A DNA stretch of 64,000 nucleotides from Ignavibacteriota bacterium (lineage in GTDB: Bacteria > Bacteroidota > Ignavibacteria > Ignavibacteriales > Melioribacteraceae), in contig PAAX01000014.1 in assembly GCA_002698995.1 (NCBI GenBank), forward strand, positions 162,811-226,810, written 5' to 3'. Shown in pieces: positions 26,390 to 35,221 of this stretch. Made by a program: the position numbers and the translations under genes. Each line of letters starts with the position of its first letter. Position 1 is the stretch's first letter. The notes below the pieces were generated by a model. It searched no databases. It saw only the letters and a list, made by a program, of their open reading frames with translations, and was not told the DNA's origin.

Positions 26390-27528
26390 AAAGAATTGCA
26401 ATTTTAGGTTCTACCGGATCTATTGGTGTTAATGCTTTGAATGTTATAAGAGAATTCAAAGATCAGTTTTCTGTTTATGCATTAACAGTTAACTCAAAGA
26501 TTGATCTTCTTGAAGAACAGATTAATGAATTTCACCCCAAAGTTGTTGTTGTTCGTGATGAGAAGAAAGCAGTTGAGCTGAAATCTAGAATTGGAAATAA
26601 GTGCGAAGTTTTATCAGGTGATAAGGGACTAATTGAAGCTGCTTCTTCTGATGATTATGATATTCTATTAACTGCTTTAGTAGGTTTTGCCGGATTAGCT
26701 CCAACAATAGAGGGAATCAAAAAAAGAAAGAGAATTGCTCTTGCTAATAAAGAGACTCTTGTTGTTGCCGGTGAATTAATTATTAACCTTTGTAAAGAAT
26801 ATCAAACAGAATTAATTCCTGTCGATTCTGAACACAGTGCAATTTTTCAAGTGCTTGTAGGTGAAAATCAAACAGAAATTAACAAACTTATTTTAACCGC
26901 TTCCGGCGGACCATTTAGAGAGTTATCTAAAAATGAATTAATGAATGTAACTATTGAACAAGCCCTCAAACATCCAAACTGGTCAATGGGAAGCAAAATA
27001 ACAATAGACTCGGCGAGTATGATGAATAAAGGGCTCGAGGTAATTGAGGCTCATTGGTTATTTAATCTTCCTAAAGAAAAAATTGAAGTGATTGTTCACC
27101 CGCAGTCTATAATTCATTCAATGGTTGAGTTTGTTGATGGATCAATTAAAGCGCAGTTAAGTCTCCCCGATATGAAACTTCCCATTCAATATTCTTTTAC
27201 TTATCCTCAGCGTTTCAAAAGCAGCTATGAAGAGACAAATTTTGCTAAGCTTAGGAATCTTACTTTTTATGAGCCCGATCTTGATAAGTTTGAGTGTTTG
27301 AAACTTGCATACGATGTTATGGAAAGCGGAGGAACGGCACCATGCATTTTAAATGCTGCAAATGAAATTGCAGTTGAAAGTTTCTTAAATAGAAAAATTA
27401 AATTCACACAAATTTCTGATACAATAAAATTAGCTCTTGATAAAATTGAAAATCACAAAGCACCAAATATGGAAACAATTTTTGAATGTGATCGTCAAAC
27501 AAGAGAATTTCTTTACAGTAATATTTAG
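26386..27528 (+). CDS. dxr: 1-deoxy-D-xylulose 5-phosphate reductoisomerase
   Basis: A 380-residue enzyme of the MEP isoprenoid pathway that converts DXP to MEP with NADPH. The start is the ATG overlapping the upstream TGA; a GTG two codons earlier is in frame but less likely. The NADPH site is AILGSTGSIGVNAL. The active-site motifs are LANKETLVVAGE, PVDSEHSAIFQ, TASGGPF and MGSKITIDSASMMNKGLEVI, the last with metal ligands. Length is normal. rseP follows 15 bases later, a common order (dxr-rseP) that ties lipid-precursor synthesis to envelope stress control. Confidence 0.97.
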   Translation: MKRIAILGSTGSIGVNALNVIREFKDQFSVYALTVNSKIDLLEEQINEFHPKVVVVRDEKKAVELKSRIGNKCEVLSGDKGLIEAASSDDYDILLTALVGFAGLAPTIEGIKKRKRIALANKETLVVAGELIINLCKEYQTELIPVDSEHSAIFQVLVGENQTEINKLILTASGGPFRELSKNELMNVTIEQALKHPNWSMGSKITIDSASMMNKGLEVIEAHWLFNLPKEKIEVIVHPQSIIHSMVEFVDGSIKAQLSLPDMKLPIQYSFTYPQRFKSSYEETNFAKLRNLTFYEPDLDKFECLKLAYDVMESGGTAPCILNAANEIAVESFLNRKIKFTQISDTIKLALDKIENHKAPNMETIFECDRQTREFLYSNI

Positions 27529-27543
27529 GAGCAGATTACAATA

Positions 27544-28902
27544 ATGGATTATTTAATATATTTTATAATTACTATCGCTATTCTGGTTTTTGTACATGAG
27601 TTCGGACATTTTGCGGCGGCTAAACTTTCCGGAATGAGAGCAGATATTTTTGCTATCGGTTTCGGTAAAAGATTATTCGGTTATAATAAAATAACCGGAT
27701 TTACTTTCGGCGATCTTCCTAAGGATTGGGACGGCAATGGTAATACAGATTACAGATTATGTTTAATTCCTCTCGGCGGTTATGTGAAAATTGCCGGAAT
27801 GGTAGATGAAAGTTTCGATACCGAATTTGCTAACCAAGAACCAAAGCCTTATGAATTCAGATCAAAATCGACTCCTAAAAAATTGTTTGTTATTACTGCC
27901 GGAGTTTTGATGAATCTTCTTTTAACAATATCAATTTTGTGGGGAATCAATTTCTTTACCGGTAAAGAAATTATTGATTCTACAACTGTTGTTGGTGTAA
28001 CCGAAGGAAGCTTTGCTGCAGAGGCGGGATTTCAAGATCATGATAAAATTATTTCTATTAACGGTAAATCCATCAACAATTGGGATGAAGTAATTCATGG
28101 ATTTATGATTGAAAATCTTGGAAATGAAATCTCAGTTGACGTTCTTAGAAACAATCAAAATGTAACTTTAAATATTGCTCCATCTCTTATAAAAGAAGCT
28201 TCACAGCAAGGATACTTTTTAAGAGTTGAACACAGCAAACCGTTTATTTCTGATGTAGTAAAAAATTCTCCTGCAGAGGATGCCGGAATTCAACCGGGAG
28301 ATATTTTCCTTTCTGTAAACAATGTAGATTTAATTTCTTCGCAGCAGGTTATTGATATTATTTCTTCTAATCCTGAAAATACAATTCCCGTTTCCATTCT
28401 AAGAAATGAAGATACTGTTGTAACAAGCGTTACTCCGGTTTCGGAAGGGAAGATTGGAATTGTACTTAGCGGTGAAACTTATGTTGGTCCAACTATAACC
28501 GAAAGTTATGGTTTTATCGGTTCTTTAACTCAAGCTCTTACAAATACTTGGCAGTACACTTATTTAACTTACGCAATGGTTAAAAATGTATTTAAAGGAA
28601 GTGTGGAATTCGGACAAGTTTTCGGTGGTCCGGTTAAGATTGCACAATTTGCAGCAAGATCAGCAGAATCCGGATTTGTTTCTTTCTTAAGATTTCTTGC
28701 GCTGCTTAGTCTTAGTCTTGCAATTATAAACATTCTTCCATTTCCGGTTCTTGACGGTGGACATTTTGTAATAATTAGTATTGAAGGAATTATGAGAAGA
28801 GAATTGCCGATCAAAGTAAAAATGGCAATTCAAAATGCCGGATTTTTCATTCTGCTTCTTTTAATGGCTTACATAATTTACAGCGATATTATAAATCTGT
28901 AA
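27544..28902 (+). CDS. rseP: site-2 protease RseP (M50) with two PDZ domains
   Basis: A 452-residue intramembrane zinc protease. The catalytic HEFGH motif is at residues 18-22, and the second motif NILPFPVLDGGH lies in a C-terminal helix and supplies the third zinc ligand. Two PDZ domains lie between about residues 150 and 310 (FAAEAGFQDHDKIISINGKS, then AEDAGIQPGDIFLSVN). RseP cuts transmembrane anti-sigma factors after a first periplasmic cut and clears signal-peptide remnants. Length is normal. The gene is downstream of dxr and is followed by a strong hairpin. Confidence 0.95.
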   Translation: MDYLIYFIITIAILVFVHEFGHFAAAKLSGMRADIFAIGFGKRLFGYNKITGFTFGDLPKDWDGNGNTDYRLCLIPLGGYVKIAGMVDESFDTEFANQEPKPYEFRSKSTPKKLFVITAGVLMNLLLTISILWGINFFTGKEIIDSTTVVGVTEGSFAAEAGFQDHDKIISINGKSINNWDEVIHGFMIENLGNEISVDVLRNNQNVTLNIAPSLIKEASQQGYFLRVEHSKPFISDVVKNSPAEDAGIQPGDIFLSVNNVDLISSQQVIDIISSNPENTIPVSILRNEDTVVTSVTPVSEGKIGIVLSGETYVGPTITESYGFIGSLTQALTNTWQYTYLTYAMVKNVFKGSVEFGQVFGGPVKIAQFAARSAESGFVSFLRFLALLSLSLAIINILPFPVLDGGHFVIISIEGIMRRELPIKVKMAIQNAGFFILLLLMAYIIYSDIINL

Positions 28903-28909
28903 TTTTTAT

Positions 28910-28933
28910 AACTGCGGGATTTTTCCCGCAGTT
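28910..28933. terminator. hairpin after rseP
   Basis: A perfect 10-bp GC-rich stem (AACTGCGGGA / TCCCGCAGTT) has a 4-base TTTT loop. No long T run follows on the plus strand, so termination is likely but less certain than at other sites here. Confidence 0.65.
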
Positions 28934-28946
28934 CTCTTACGGCATC

Positions 28947-29528
28947 CTAAAAAATTCCAAACCTAACAATTAAACTAACTGTATTTGAATACAAATTAAT
29001 ATTTTCCATAAATTCATTTGTATTCAGAACAAAAGTAAAATTTGTTTTGAAGAAAGTTCGCTTAAACTCTACAATAAAATTAACCTTGCTTTTAGGAGAA
29101 AGATCTAATCCAATTAGAATGTTAGTTCCAACACCGCTTTTAATATCTTTTATTCCAACCGGAAATCCGTTAATTACATTTGCATTGCCGGACTGTTGAC
29201 TCTCCGGATTATAATAACCGAAGCCAACTCCAAAGTACGGTTCAATATTCCACGAGAATGGTTTGTAAATTCCAGCAATTTCAATCTGTGTTTGATAATA
29301 CTGATCAGTTTTAAGTTCTTGGTTGTTTGCGGAAAACTCCGACAAGAGAAATGAGCCGGAAGTTCGAATTACAAGTCCATTTTGAAAATCATTCTCAACT
29401 AAAATTGATCCAATTCCGCCTGTATTGGTTTCATTATTTGAAAACACAATTCCCAACCCAAATCCTAATTTTATGCTTTGAGCATAAATTGAAAATGTAA
29501 ATAAAACTAATGCGAAGATATGTCTCAT
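28947..29528 (-). CDS. small outer-membrane beta-barrel protein
   Basis: The protein has 193 residues from the ATG that gives a clean signal peptide (MRHIFALVLFTFSIYAQS). A longer in-frame start adds 17 residues without support. The mature protein has alternating hydrophobic/polar beta strands rich in Gly, Phe and Asn, for example IKLGFGLGIVFSN and NIEPYFGVGFGYYNPES, and ends in an aromatic residue (VSLIVRFGIF), as porin-like barrels do. This is the eight-strand OmpX/OmpA-like size class. The specific family is not recognised. Confidence 0.7.
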   Translation of the reverse strand: MRHIFALVLFTFSIYAQSIKLGFGLGIVFSNNETNTGGIGSILVENDFQNGLVIRTSGSFLLSEFSANNQELKTDQYYQTQIEIAGIYKPFSWNIEPYFGVGFGYYNPESQQSGNANVINGFPVGIKDIKSGVGTNILIGLDLSPKSKVNFIVEFKRTFFKTNFTFVLNTNEFMENINLYSNTVSLIVRFGIF

Positions 29529-29679
29529 ATGAAGCTCATTGCTTTTTACAATTTTCCAGAACAACTTTTGACTATACAAAAAAAAATAAATACAAATAAA
29601 ATCAAAGACTTTTCTATAATAAAAAAAAATATTGCAATGATTTTATTAGTTTTACCAAAACATTCTAACGAGAATAACT

Positions 29680-30471
29680 ATGCGTAACTTATTAATCATA
29701 TTCGTTCTTTTTTATACATTAGTATCAGCTCAATCAAACGAAATAATTAGAGATGACTGGAATAAATATTTTAATGAGTTTGGATTTGACGGTTCTTTCG
29801 TTCTTTATGATTTGAATAATGATACTTTCTACCGATATAATAAAGAAGTTTGCTCACAGCAATTCATACCGGCATCAACTTTTAAAATTCCCAATACGCT
29901 AATTGGATTGGAAACGGGAGTTATAACCGGAAAGGATTTTGAATTGAAATGGGACGGTGTGAAACGTGAAATTGAAACTCACAACCAAGATCAAAATTTA
30001 GAAACAGCGTTTAAGTATTCTGCAGTATGGTATTATCAAGAAGTCGCAAGAAGAATCGGTGAAGAAAGAATGAAGAAGTTTGTTGATTCAATAAATTACG
30101 GAAATAAGAATATCGGCGGCGGAATTGACAGATTTTGGTTGGATGGTGAAATTAGAATTTCTGCAGATGAACAGATTGAGTTTCTAAAAAAAATATATCA
30201 TAAAGAGCTTCCTTTTTCTGAAAGAACTTTTAATATCTTAAAAGAAATTATGGTTTATGATAAAAACGATAATTACACTATAAGAGCTAAAACCGGCTGG
30301 GCAGTAAGAAGCAGTAATCAAACCGGCTGGTTTGTTGGATACGTTGAAAGGAATGAAAATGTTTATTTCTTTGCTGTAAATATTCACTCAGCTAAAAATC
30401 AAAAAGATTTTGGAAAAGCCCGGATTGAAATAACTAAGAATATTTTGAAGGAAATGAAAATAACTGAATGA
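29680..30471 (+). CDS. class D (OXA-type) beta-lactamase
   Basis: A 263-residue periplasmic serine hydrolase with a signal peptide cut near SAQ (residue 18). Class D motifs are complete: STFK at 66-69 with the nucleophile Ser66 and the Lys69 that is carbamylated in active enzymes, S-A-V at 114-116, YGN at 140-142, Trp153 in the omega loop, and KTGW at 204-207. The ordering and spacing match OXA enzymes that hydrolyse penicillins and, in some cases, carbapenems. It is a single-gene unit with native-looking AT-rich codons, so it is probably an intrinsic gene rather than recent transfer. Activity cannot be judged from motifs alone. Confidence 0.9.
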   Translation: MRNLLIIFVLFYTLVSAQSNEIIRDDWNKYFNEFGFDGSFVLYDLNNDTFYRYNKEVCSQQFIPASTFKIPNTLIGLETGVITGKDFELKWDGVKREIETHNQDQNLETAFKYSAVWYYQEVARRIGEERMKKFVDSINYGNKNIGGGIDRFWLDGEIRISADEQIEFLKKIYHKELPFSERTFNILKEIMVYDKNDNYTIRAKTGWAVRSSNQTGWFVGYVERNENVYFFAVNIHSAKNQKDFGKARIEITKNILKEMKITE

Positions 30472-30490
30472 TTTCTCATTCTTTTAATTT
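30466..30490 (+). terminator. weak terminator after the beta-lactamase gene
   Basis: A 6-bp stem (GAATGA / TCATTC) with a 4-base loop overlaps the stop codon and is followed by TTTTAATTTT. The stem is short and AT-rich. Confidence 0.45.
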
Positions 30491-30667
30491 TGAAAATGGT
30501 CTTCATTATTGTTTTTAATTTTTTCGGAATAAAGATTTAGTTAAATATATAATCTGAACAGATTGAAAAAGCAAAGTATTGTTTGTTAATCTTAATGATA
30601 AAACTATTCGTTGAAGTCTCTATATTTATAATCAAAAAATAAATTTCTTAGTTAACAAGGCACAATC

Positions 30668-31501
30668 ATGTTTGATCCGGTAGTACAAGATTCGAAATAT
30701 TATAATTCAGAATTTCCCCCTTCAATGATTCCAGTTAAGTTTAACAACGGAAAGCACAATTTGTTAGGAACATACTTTACCGCACAAGGCTCTGAGCCTA
30801 AACCTACAGTTTTATTGCTTCATGGTTTCCCCGGTAATGAAGTTAATTTTGATATTGCTCATTCAATTAGAAGAAATAAAATGAATGTTTTTGTTTTTCA
30901 TTACAGCGGATCGTGGGGAAGTGACGGGGATTATTCATGGAGCAACTGCATTAATGATACTAATGAAGCAATTAAATTTCTTAAAAACTGCGATCAAAAA
31001 ATTTACAGAAATGATCCCAATAAAATTATTTTAGTCGGTCATAGTCTCGGGGGATTCAATTCATTCTTCCATGCTTCTAAATATCCCGAAATAAAAAATG
31101 CTGCTTGGTTAGCGGGATTCAATTTCGGATACTTTGCTGAATTCATAAAAGATGTTAACGAGTTTAAACAAATAACTCTAAACACAATGCTGCCCAGCAC
31201 CCAGATCGTAAAAGGTACAACTGCTCAAAATCTTTTAGATGAAATGATTGCCAACTCCAAAGAATGGAACTTAATAAACTATGCAAACGAATTAGCTAAG
31301 AAGAATTTATTAATGGTAGCTGCAGAATATGATAATGTTGCTCCTAACGAAATTCATTTTGATCCATTTCTTAAAGTGCTTGAGGGATTAAACTCAATAG
31401 AAATTACTGCTAAAAGACTTCCTTCCGGACACTCGTTTGCATCAAAAAGAATTGAACTGCAGAAAATTATTATTAATTGGTTAAATAAAATTACTTGGTA
31501 A
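30668..31501 (+). CDS. alpha/beta hydrolase
   Basis: A 277-residue cytoplasmic protein without signal peptide. It has the oxyanion loop motif VLLLHGFPGNE, the nucleophile elbow GHSLGG, an acidic segment near AAEYDNVAP, and a late His in LPSGHSFASKR, so the Ser-Asp-His triad is complete. Such enzymes are esterases, peptidases or lipases, and the substrate is unknown. An ATG follows AAGGCACAATC, and the AADC-like gene begins three bases after its stop. Confidence 0.87.
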   Translation: MFDPVVQDSKYYNSEFPPSMIPVKFNNGKHNLLGTYFTAQGSEPKPTVLLLHGFPGNEVNFDIAHSIRRNKMNVFVFHYSGSWGSDGDYSWSNCINDTNEAIKFLKNCDQKIYRNDPNKIILVGHSLGGFNSFFHASKYPEIKNAAWLAGFNFGYFAEFIKDVNEFKQITLNTMLPSTQIVKGTTAQNLLDEMIANSKEWNLINYANELAKKNLLMVAAEYDNVAPNEIHFDPFLKVLEGLNSIEITAKRLPSGHSFASKRIELQKIIINWLNKITW

Positions 31502-31504
31502 ATA

Positions 31505-32971
31505 ATGACTTTAAAACCAAAAGATATGAATAAAGAGGAATTTATAAAACTTGGTTATCAATTTGTTGATTGGATTGCCGATTACCTTGATAATATTGAG
31601 GATTATGATGTTCTCCCTAATATTGAACCGGGTGATATTAAGAAAGAGATTCCACCAAATCCCCCAAAGGGAAATGATAACTTCAATAACATTTTAAAAG
31701 ATGTAGATGAAAAAATTGCTAAAAATCTTACTCATTGGAATCATCCCGGATTTATGGCTTATTTCAGTTCTACTTCAAGCGGACCCGGAATATTAGCGGA
31801 ATTTTTAAGTGCCGCTTTTAATGTTAATGGAATGGTTTGGAAATCTGCACCAGCTTCTGTTGAACTTGAAGAAAGAATGATTGAATGGTTAAGAGAATTT
31901 TTGAATATCTCAAATGATTTTACCGGAATTATTTATGATACTGCTTCTGTAAGTACAATGCATGCAATTGCGGCAGCAAGAGAAAGTATAAATCTAGAAA
32001 TAAGAAATAAAGGAATGAGCGGCAGAAATGATCTCCCTCTTCTCAAAATATATATCACGGATCAAACTCATTCATCTATAGAAAAAGCAGCATTAACACT
32101 CGGTTTGGGATTGCAGAGTATTACCAAAGTAAAAACCAATTCTAATTTTTCGATGAACACTGCTGAGTTAGAAAAAGAAGTTAAAACCGATTTAGCAAAA
32201 GGAAATATTCCATTGTGTGTTGTTGCAACTATTGGAACTACTTCTTCAACTGCAATTGATCCGGTGAATGAAATCGCAGAATTCTGTAATAAAAATAATA
32301 TCTGGCTTCATGTTGATTCTGCTTATGCCGGAGTTATCTCTTCAATTGATGAATATAAAAATATTTTTGAAGGATGGAATAAAGCTGATTCGATAGTTGT
32401 TAATCCGCACAAATGGCTTTTTGTTCCTATTGATCTAAGTTCTTTATTCATTAAAAAGCCGGAAATTCTTAAGAGAGCATTTAGCTTGATTCCCGAATAC
32501 TTGAAAACTGAAGTCGATGAAATTGCAGTTAATTACATGGATTACGGAATTCAGCTTGGAAGAAGATTTCGTTCACTTAAACTGTGGTTTATTTTTAGAT
32601 ATTACGGAACGGAAGGACTTCGTGAAATATTGAAGCACCATTTACAGTTAGCCAAAAAGTTTGAGCAATGGATTGACGAACATAAATATTTTGAAAAAAT
32701 GGCTGAAGTTAATTTTGGTACTATCTGCTTTAGAGCCAGAATTAAAAATGTTGATGATGAAAATAAGTTAGAACTGCTGAATAAAAAATTGATGGATGAA
32801 GTAAATCATACAGGTAAAATATTTATTACTCATACTAAATTAAACGGTAAGTTTGTATTAAGATTAGTTCTTTCGGGAATTAGAACCGAAGAGAAACATC
32901 TTGAATTAGCAGAAAACATTCTAGATGAACAGCTGAACAAACTTATCAAAGGACAAGCTTTAGATGGATAA
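31505..32971 (+). CDS. PLP-dependent aromatic amino acid decarboxylase-like
   Basis: A 488-residue group II decarboxylase of the AADC/TDC family. The N-terminus (DWIADYLDNIEDYDVLPNI) and the segment THWNHPGFMAYFSSTSSGPG are characteristic. The PLP site includes WLHVDSAYAG for the Asp that pairs with the pyridine nitrogen and NPHKWLFVP for the Schiff-base Lys. Members decarboxylate tyrosine, phenylalanine, DOPA or tryptophan to amines. Substrate cannot be set from the sequence. It follows the alpha/beta hydrolase by three bases and overlaps the MarC gene, a small operon of unclear purpose. Confidence 0.87.
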   Translation: MTLKPKDMNKEEFIKLGYQFVDWIADYLDNIEDYDVLPNIEPGDIKKEIPPNPPKGNDNFNNILKDVDEKIAKNLTHWNHPGFMAYFSSTSSGPGILAEFLSAAFNVNGMVWKSAPASVELEERMIEWLREFLNISNDFTGIIYDTASVSTMHAIAAARESINLEIRNKGMSGRNDLPLLKIYITDQTHSSIEKAALTLGLGLQSITKVKTNSNFSMNTAELEKEVKTDLAKGNIPLCVVATIGTTSSTAIDPVNEIAEFCNKNNIWLHVDSAYAGVISSIDEYKNIFEGWNKADSIVVNPHKWLFVPIDLSSLFIKKPEILKRAFSLIPEYLKTEVDEIAVNYMDYGIQLGRRFRSLKLWFIFRYYGTEGLREILKHHLQLAKKFEQWIDEHKYFEKMAEVNFGTICFRARIKNVDDENKLELLNKKLMDEVNHTGKIFITHTKLNGKFVLRLVLSGIRTEEKHLELAENILDEQLNKLIKGQALDG

Positions 32972-33602
32972 TCTTTTTGACTTTGGATTGTTAGCTTTTA
33001 CTTCAGTATTTACAATGGTTAATCCAATTGGTGTAATACCCCTTTATACTGCATTAACATCAGATTATGATGTTAGACAATCAAGACGAATTGCGGTAAG
33101 AGCAATTATAACAGCATTCATTACTATGATGCTTTTTGCATTCGGCGGAAAATTTATATTGGAGTTTTTTCATATATCAATTAACAGTTTAAGAATTGTT
33201 GGTGGAATAATATTTTTTATTGCCGGTTATGATATGCTGCAGGCACAAGTTACAAGAACAAAAGCGGAAGATGAAAATGATAGTTATGTAAACCATGATA
33301 TTGCTATAACTCCTTTGGGAATTCCAATGATCTGCGGTCCAGGTTCCATAACAATCTCAATAGTACTTATGAGCGATGCTGAATTCATGATTCAAAAAGC
33401 AGTATTAATCAGTTCAATAATTATTGTTCTTCTAATAACTCTGGTATTTTTATTGAGTGCTAAAAAGATAATCGGATTTTTAGGAGAAAGCGGAAGTAAA
33501 GTATTAACAAGAATTATGGGGTTAATTGTAATGGTTATTGCAGTTGAGTTTATCTTCAGCGGATTAAAACCATTTGTTCAGGATATGCTTGGAATAAATT
33601 AG
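32964..33602 (+). CDS. MarC family integral membrane protein
   Basis: A 212-residue membrane protein with six hydrophobic helices. The MarC/UPF0056 signature is TMVNPIGVIPLYTALTSDY near the N-terminus, GGIIFFIAGYDMLQAQ in the middle, and ITPLGIPMICGPGSITISIV in helix 4. The family was once linked to multiple antibiotic resistance; its transport role is not established. Its ATG overlaps the end of the decarboxylase gene by eight bases, so it is cotranslated. A terminator shared with the cold-shock gene follows. Confidence 0.9.
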   Translation: MDNLFDFGLLAFTSVFTMVNPIGVIPLYTALTSDYDVRQSRRIAVRAIITAFITMMLFAFGGKFILEFFHISINSLRIVGGIIFFIAGYDMLQAQVTRTKAEDENDSYVNHDIAITPLGIPMICGPGSITISIVLMSDAEFMIQKAVLISSIIIVLLITLVFLLSAKKIIGFLGESGSKVLTRIMGLIVMVIAVEFIFSGLKPFVQDMLGIN

Positions 33603-33628
33603 AACGCTAACATTTCTTTAAAACAAAA

Positions 33629-33650
33629 AAGGGTTGATTTCTCAACCCTT
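33629..33650. terminator. bidirectional terminator between marC-like and csp genes
   Basis: A 9-bp stem (AAGGGTTGA / TCAACCCTT) with a 4-base loop has a run of six A on its left side, giving T6 on the minus strand after the cold-shock gene. It can also end the plus-strand MarC operon. Confidence 0.85.
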
Positions 33651-33671
33651 AAATATCATATTCGTTTTTTA

Positions 33672-33884
33672 TTAGCTTACTGGTTGAACATTCTGTGCTT
33701 GAGGACCTTTTTCACCTTGACCTAATTTGAACTCAACTTTTTGGCCTTCTTTTAATGATTTGTAACCTTCAGACACAATTGAAGAAAAGTGAACGAAAAC
33801 ATCTTCACCATTTTCTCTTTGAATGAAACCGAAACCTTTAGCATTGTTAAACCATTTTACGGTTCCTACTTCACGATCTTCCAT
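33672..33884 (-). CDS. cold-shock domain protein
   Basis: A 70-residue single cold-shock domain. The RNA-binding motifs are KGFGFIQR (RNP1) and DVFVHFSSI (RNP2), with the usual [14 protein letters not shown] start and a [19 protein letters not shown]-terminus. CSPs bind single-stranded RNA and melt structures or act as transcript antiterminators. AGGAG lies 10 bases before the ATG. An ideal Bacteroidetes-type promoter lies about 95 bases upstream, giving a leader of about 90 bases that may itself respond to temperature, as in cspA genes of other bacteria. Confidence 0.97.
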   Translation of the reverse strand: MEDREVGTVKWFNNAKGFGFIQRENGEDVFVHFSSIVSEGYKSLKEGQKVEFKLGQGEKGPQAQNVQPVS

Positions 33885-33978
33885 TTGAAACTAACTCCTA
33901 AAAATTTTTTGATTTTTTTTTACTTGCTTCTCAAAGCCCGCTGTTGATAAGTACTAAACAGCAATAGCTTTGATAAGT

Positions 33979-34009
33979 CAAATATATAGAGATTTTTTTT
34001 TAGAACAAA
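33979..34009 (-). promoter_or_regulatory. Bacteroidetes-type promoter of the cold-shock gene
   Basis: On the minus strand TTTG (34006-34009) and TATATTTG (33979-33986) are separated by exactly 19 bases. This is the consensus for the primary sigma factor of Bacteroidetes (TTTG-N19-TAnnTTTG). It gives a start near 33973 and a leader of about 88 bases. Confidence 0.75.
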
Positions 34010-34022
34010 TAAAAATGCAATC

Positions 34023-34532
34023 TTATAAATACCTCTCCTGCACTACAGCCAAGTGGTGTTCGGCATGTCCTATAATAATTGCAATCAATGCTTTAACACT
34101 AAGTTCGTTATTCTCGACTGTCCCGATCTTATCTAAATCACTATTTGTAAATGTAGAGAAGAGATCTATGTTAGATTGCCTGACATTTTTATAATGTTTG
34201 AGTAAAAGAGAGAAATCAAATTGATCAAACAAAGCATTTGTTACATAAGGGTTTTCATCATATCCGGGCAAAGGGGTTTTATCATTTCTTGCAATTCTTA
34301 AAATACGGTATGCAAATATTCTTTCTGTATCTGTTATATGCCCGATTAATTCTTTTAAACTCCACTTTCCATCTGCATATCTATAAAAAGATTTTTCTTC
34401 ACTAATCTGCGAATAAAAATCTATTAGTTTTTTAACTTGTTCTTCATGAATATCAATAAGGTTTCCATCCGGAACTCTTTTAATATAATTCCTAAAGAAC
34501 TCGGGAACAATAATACTTGAATTATTATCCAT
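34023..34532 (-). CDS. DinB/YfiT family protein
   Basis: A 169-residue four-helix-bundle protein. DinB-like metal-site histidines occur in LKELIGHITDTERIF and in IIIGHAEHHLAVVQERY, and the helix LIDFYSQISEEKSFYRYADG matches the pattern of the family. Members are metal-dependent transferases, such as bacillithiol S-transferases, or hydrolases of unknown substrate. It lies three bases downstream of the TM2 gene and is the last gene of a minus-strand run. Confidence 0.85.
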   Translation of the reverse strand: MDNNSSIIVPEFFRNYIKRVPDGNLIDIHEEQVKKLIDFYSQISEEKSFYRYADGKWSLKELIGHITDTERIFAYRILRIARNDKTPLPGYDENPYVTNALFDQFDFSLLLKHYKNVRQSNIDLFSTFTNSDLDKIGTVENNELSVKALIAIIIGHAEHHLAVVQERYL

Positions 34533-34535
34533 GGT

Positions 34536-34889
34536 TTACAAATTAGATTTTATCAACTGTGCAATTTGATCCGCTTGTTTTCTATTATATTCAAACGCAA
34601 TTTTCTTATAGTTAATTAAGTCCACAATAGTACCAATCAAACAAAGTCCGCCTGTAAGAACATATAAAATACCCAAACCAATTTGATCAACAATAAATCT
34701 TTGAACGCCGGCAATTCCTAAAAATCCGACTAAAGTTAAAAGGAGAATTGTCTGTGGATCTTTTCTTCTTGCTCTGTAAATGTTTGCAAATTGATAAGCG
34801 GAATCGTCATCCATATTTTTTAATAAGTGTGCAACATAAAGTTGTTCTTCACCCATTACTTCAGGCATTAGTTCTAGAACTTTAGCCAT
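34536..34889 (-). CDS. TM2 domain membrane protein
   Basis: A 117-residue protein whose second half carries the TM2 pair of helices: LLLTLVGFLGIAGVQRFIVD, the short polar DQIGLGILYVLTGGLC link and LIGTIVDLINYKK. The N-terminal 45 residues are soluble and helical. TM2 proteins occur widely and have no agreed function in bacteria. It overlaps the upstream DUF2752 gene by eight bases, a hint of co-translation. Confidence 0.85.
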   Translation of the reverse strand: MAKVLELMPEVMGEEQLYVAHLLKNMDDDSAYQFANIYRARRKDPQTILLLTLVGFLGIAGVQRFIVDQIGLGILYVLTGGLCLIGTIVDLINYKKIAFEYNRKQADQIAQLIKSNL

Positions 34890-35190
34890 TTAACACCTCT
34901 GATTTATTAGTTATGTATTTAGATTTTACTAAATGAAAAATTCTTATTGATAAAACAATTATAGCAAAAAGACCAAGCGGGTGCTGAAAGAACGATGAGT
35001 AGAAATCACCATGGAAAATATATGAAACAGATCTGCCCAAACCGCATCCCGGACAAAAATCAATTCCAATTGCATTAAACAAGCAGAAGTTAAAATGATC
35101 GGTTTCATAAGGATTAATAGAGGCAAGATAAATTAAGCCTCCAATCCATATAATTAATTCTAAATCGATATATTTAATCAACTTTTTCAT
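34882..35190 (-). CDS. DUF2752 family membrane protein
   Basis: The protein has 102 residues when started at the ATG that avoids the overlap with mgsA. A longer frame extends 21 residues back into mgsA. It has three hydrophobic helices and the DUF2752 signature DFCPGCGLGRSVSYIFHGDF, whose Cys pair is the family hallmark. The family function is unknown. It often occurs beside TM2 proteins, as here, where the two overlap by eight bases. Confidence 0.82.
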   Translation of the reverse strand: MKKLIKYIDLELIIWIGGLIYLASINPYETDHFNFCLFNAIGIDFCPGCGLGRSVSYIFHGDFYSSFFQHPLGLFAIIVLSIRIFHLVKSKYITNKSEVLNG

Positions 35191-35221
35191 TGCAATTTTA
35201 GACGAACCAATTAATAAATTG

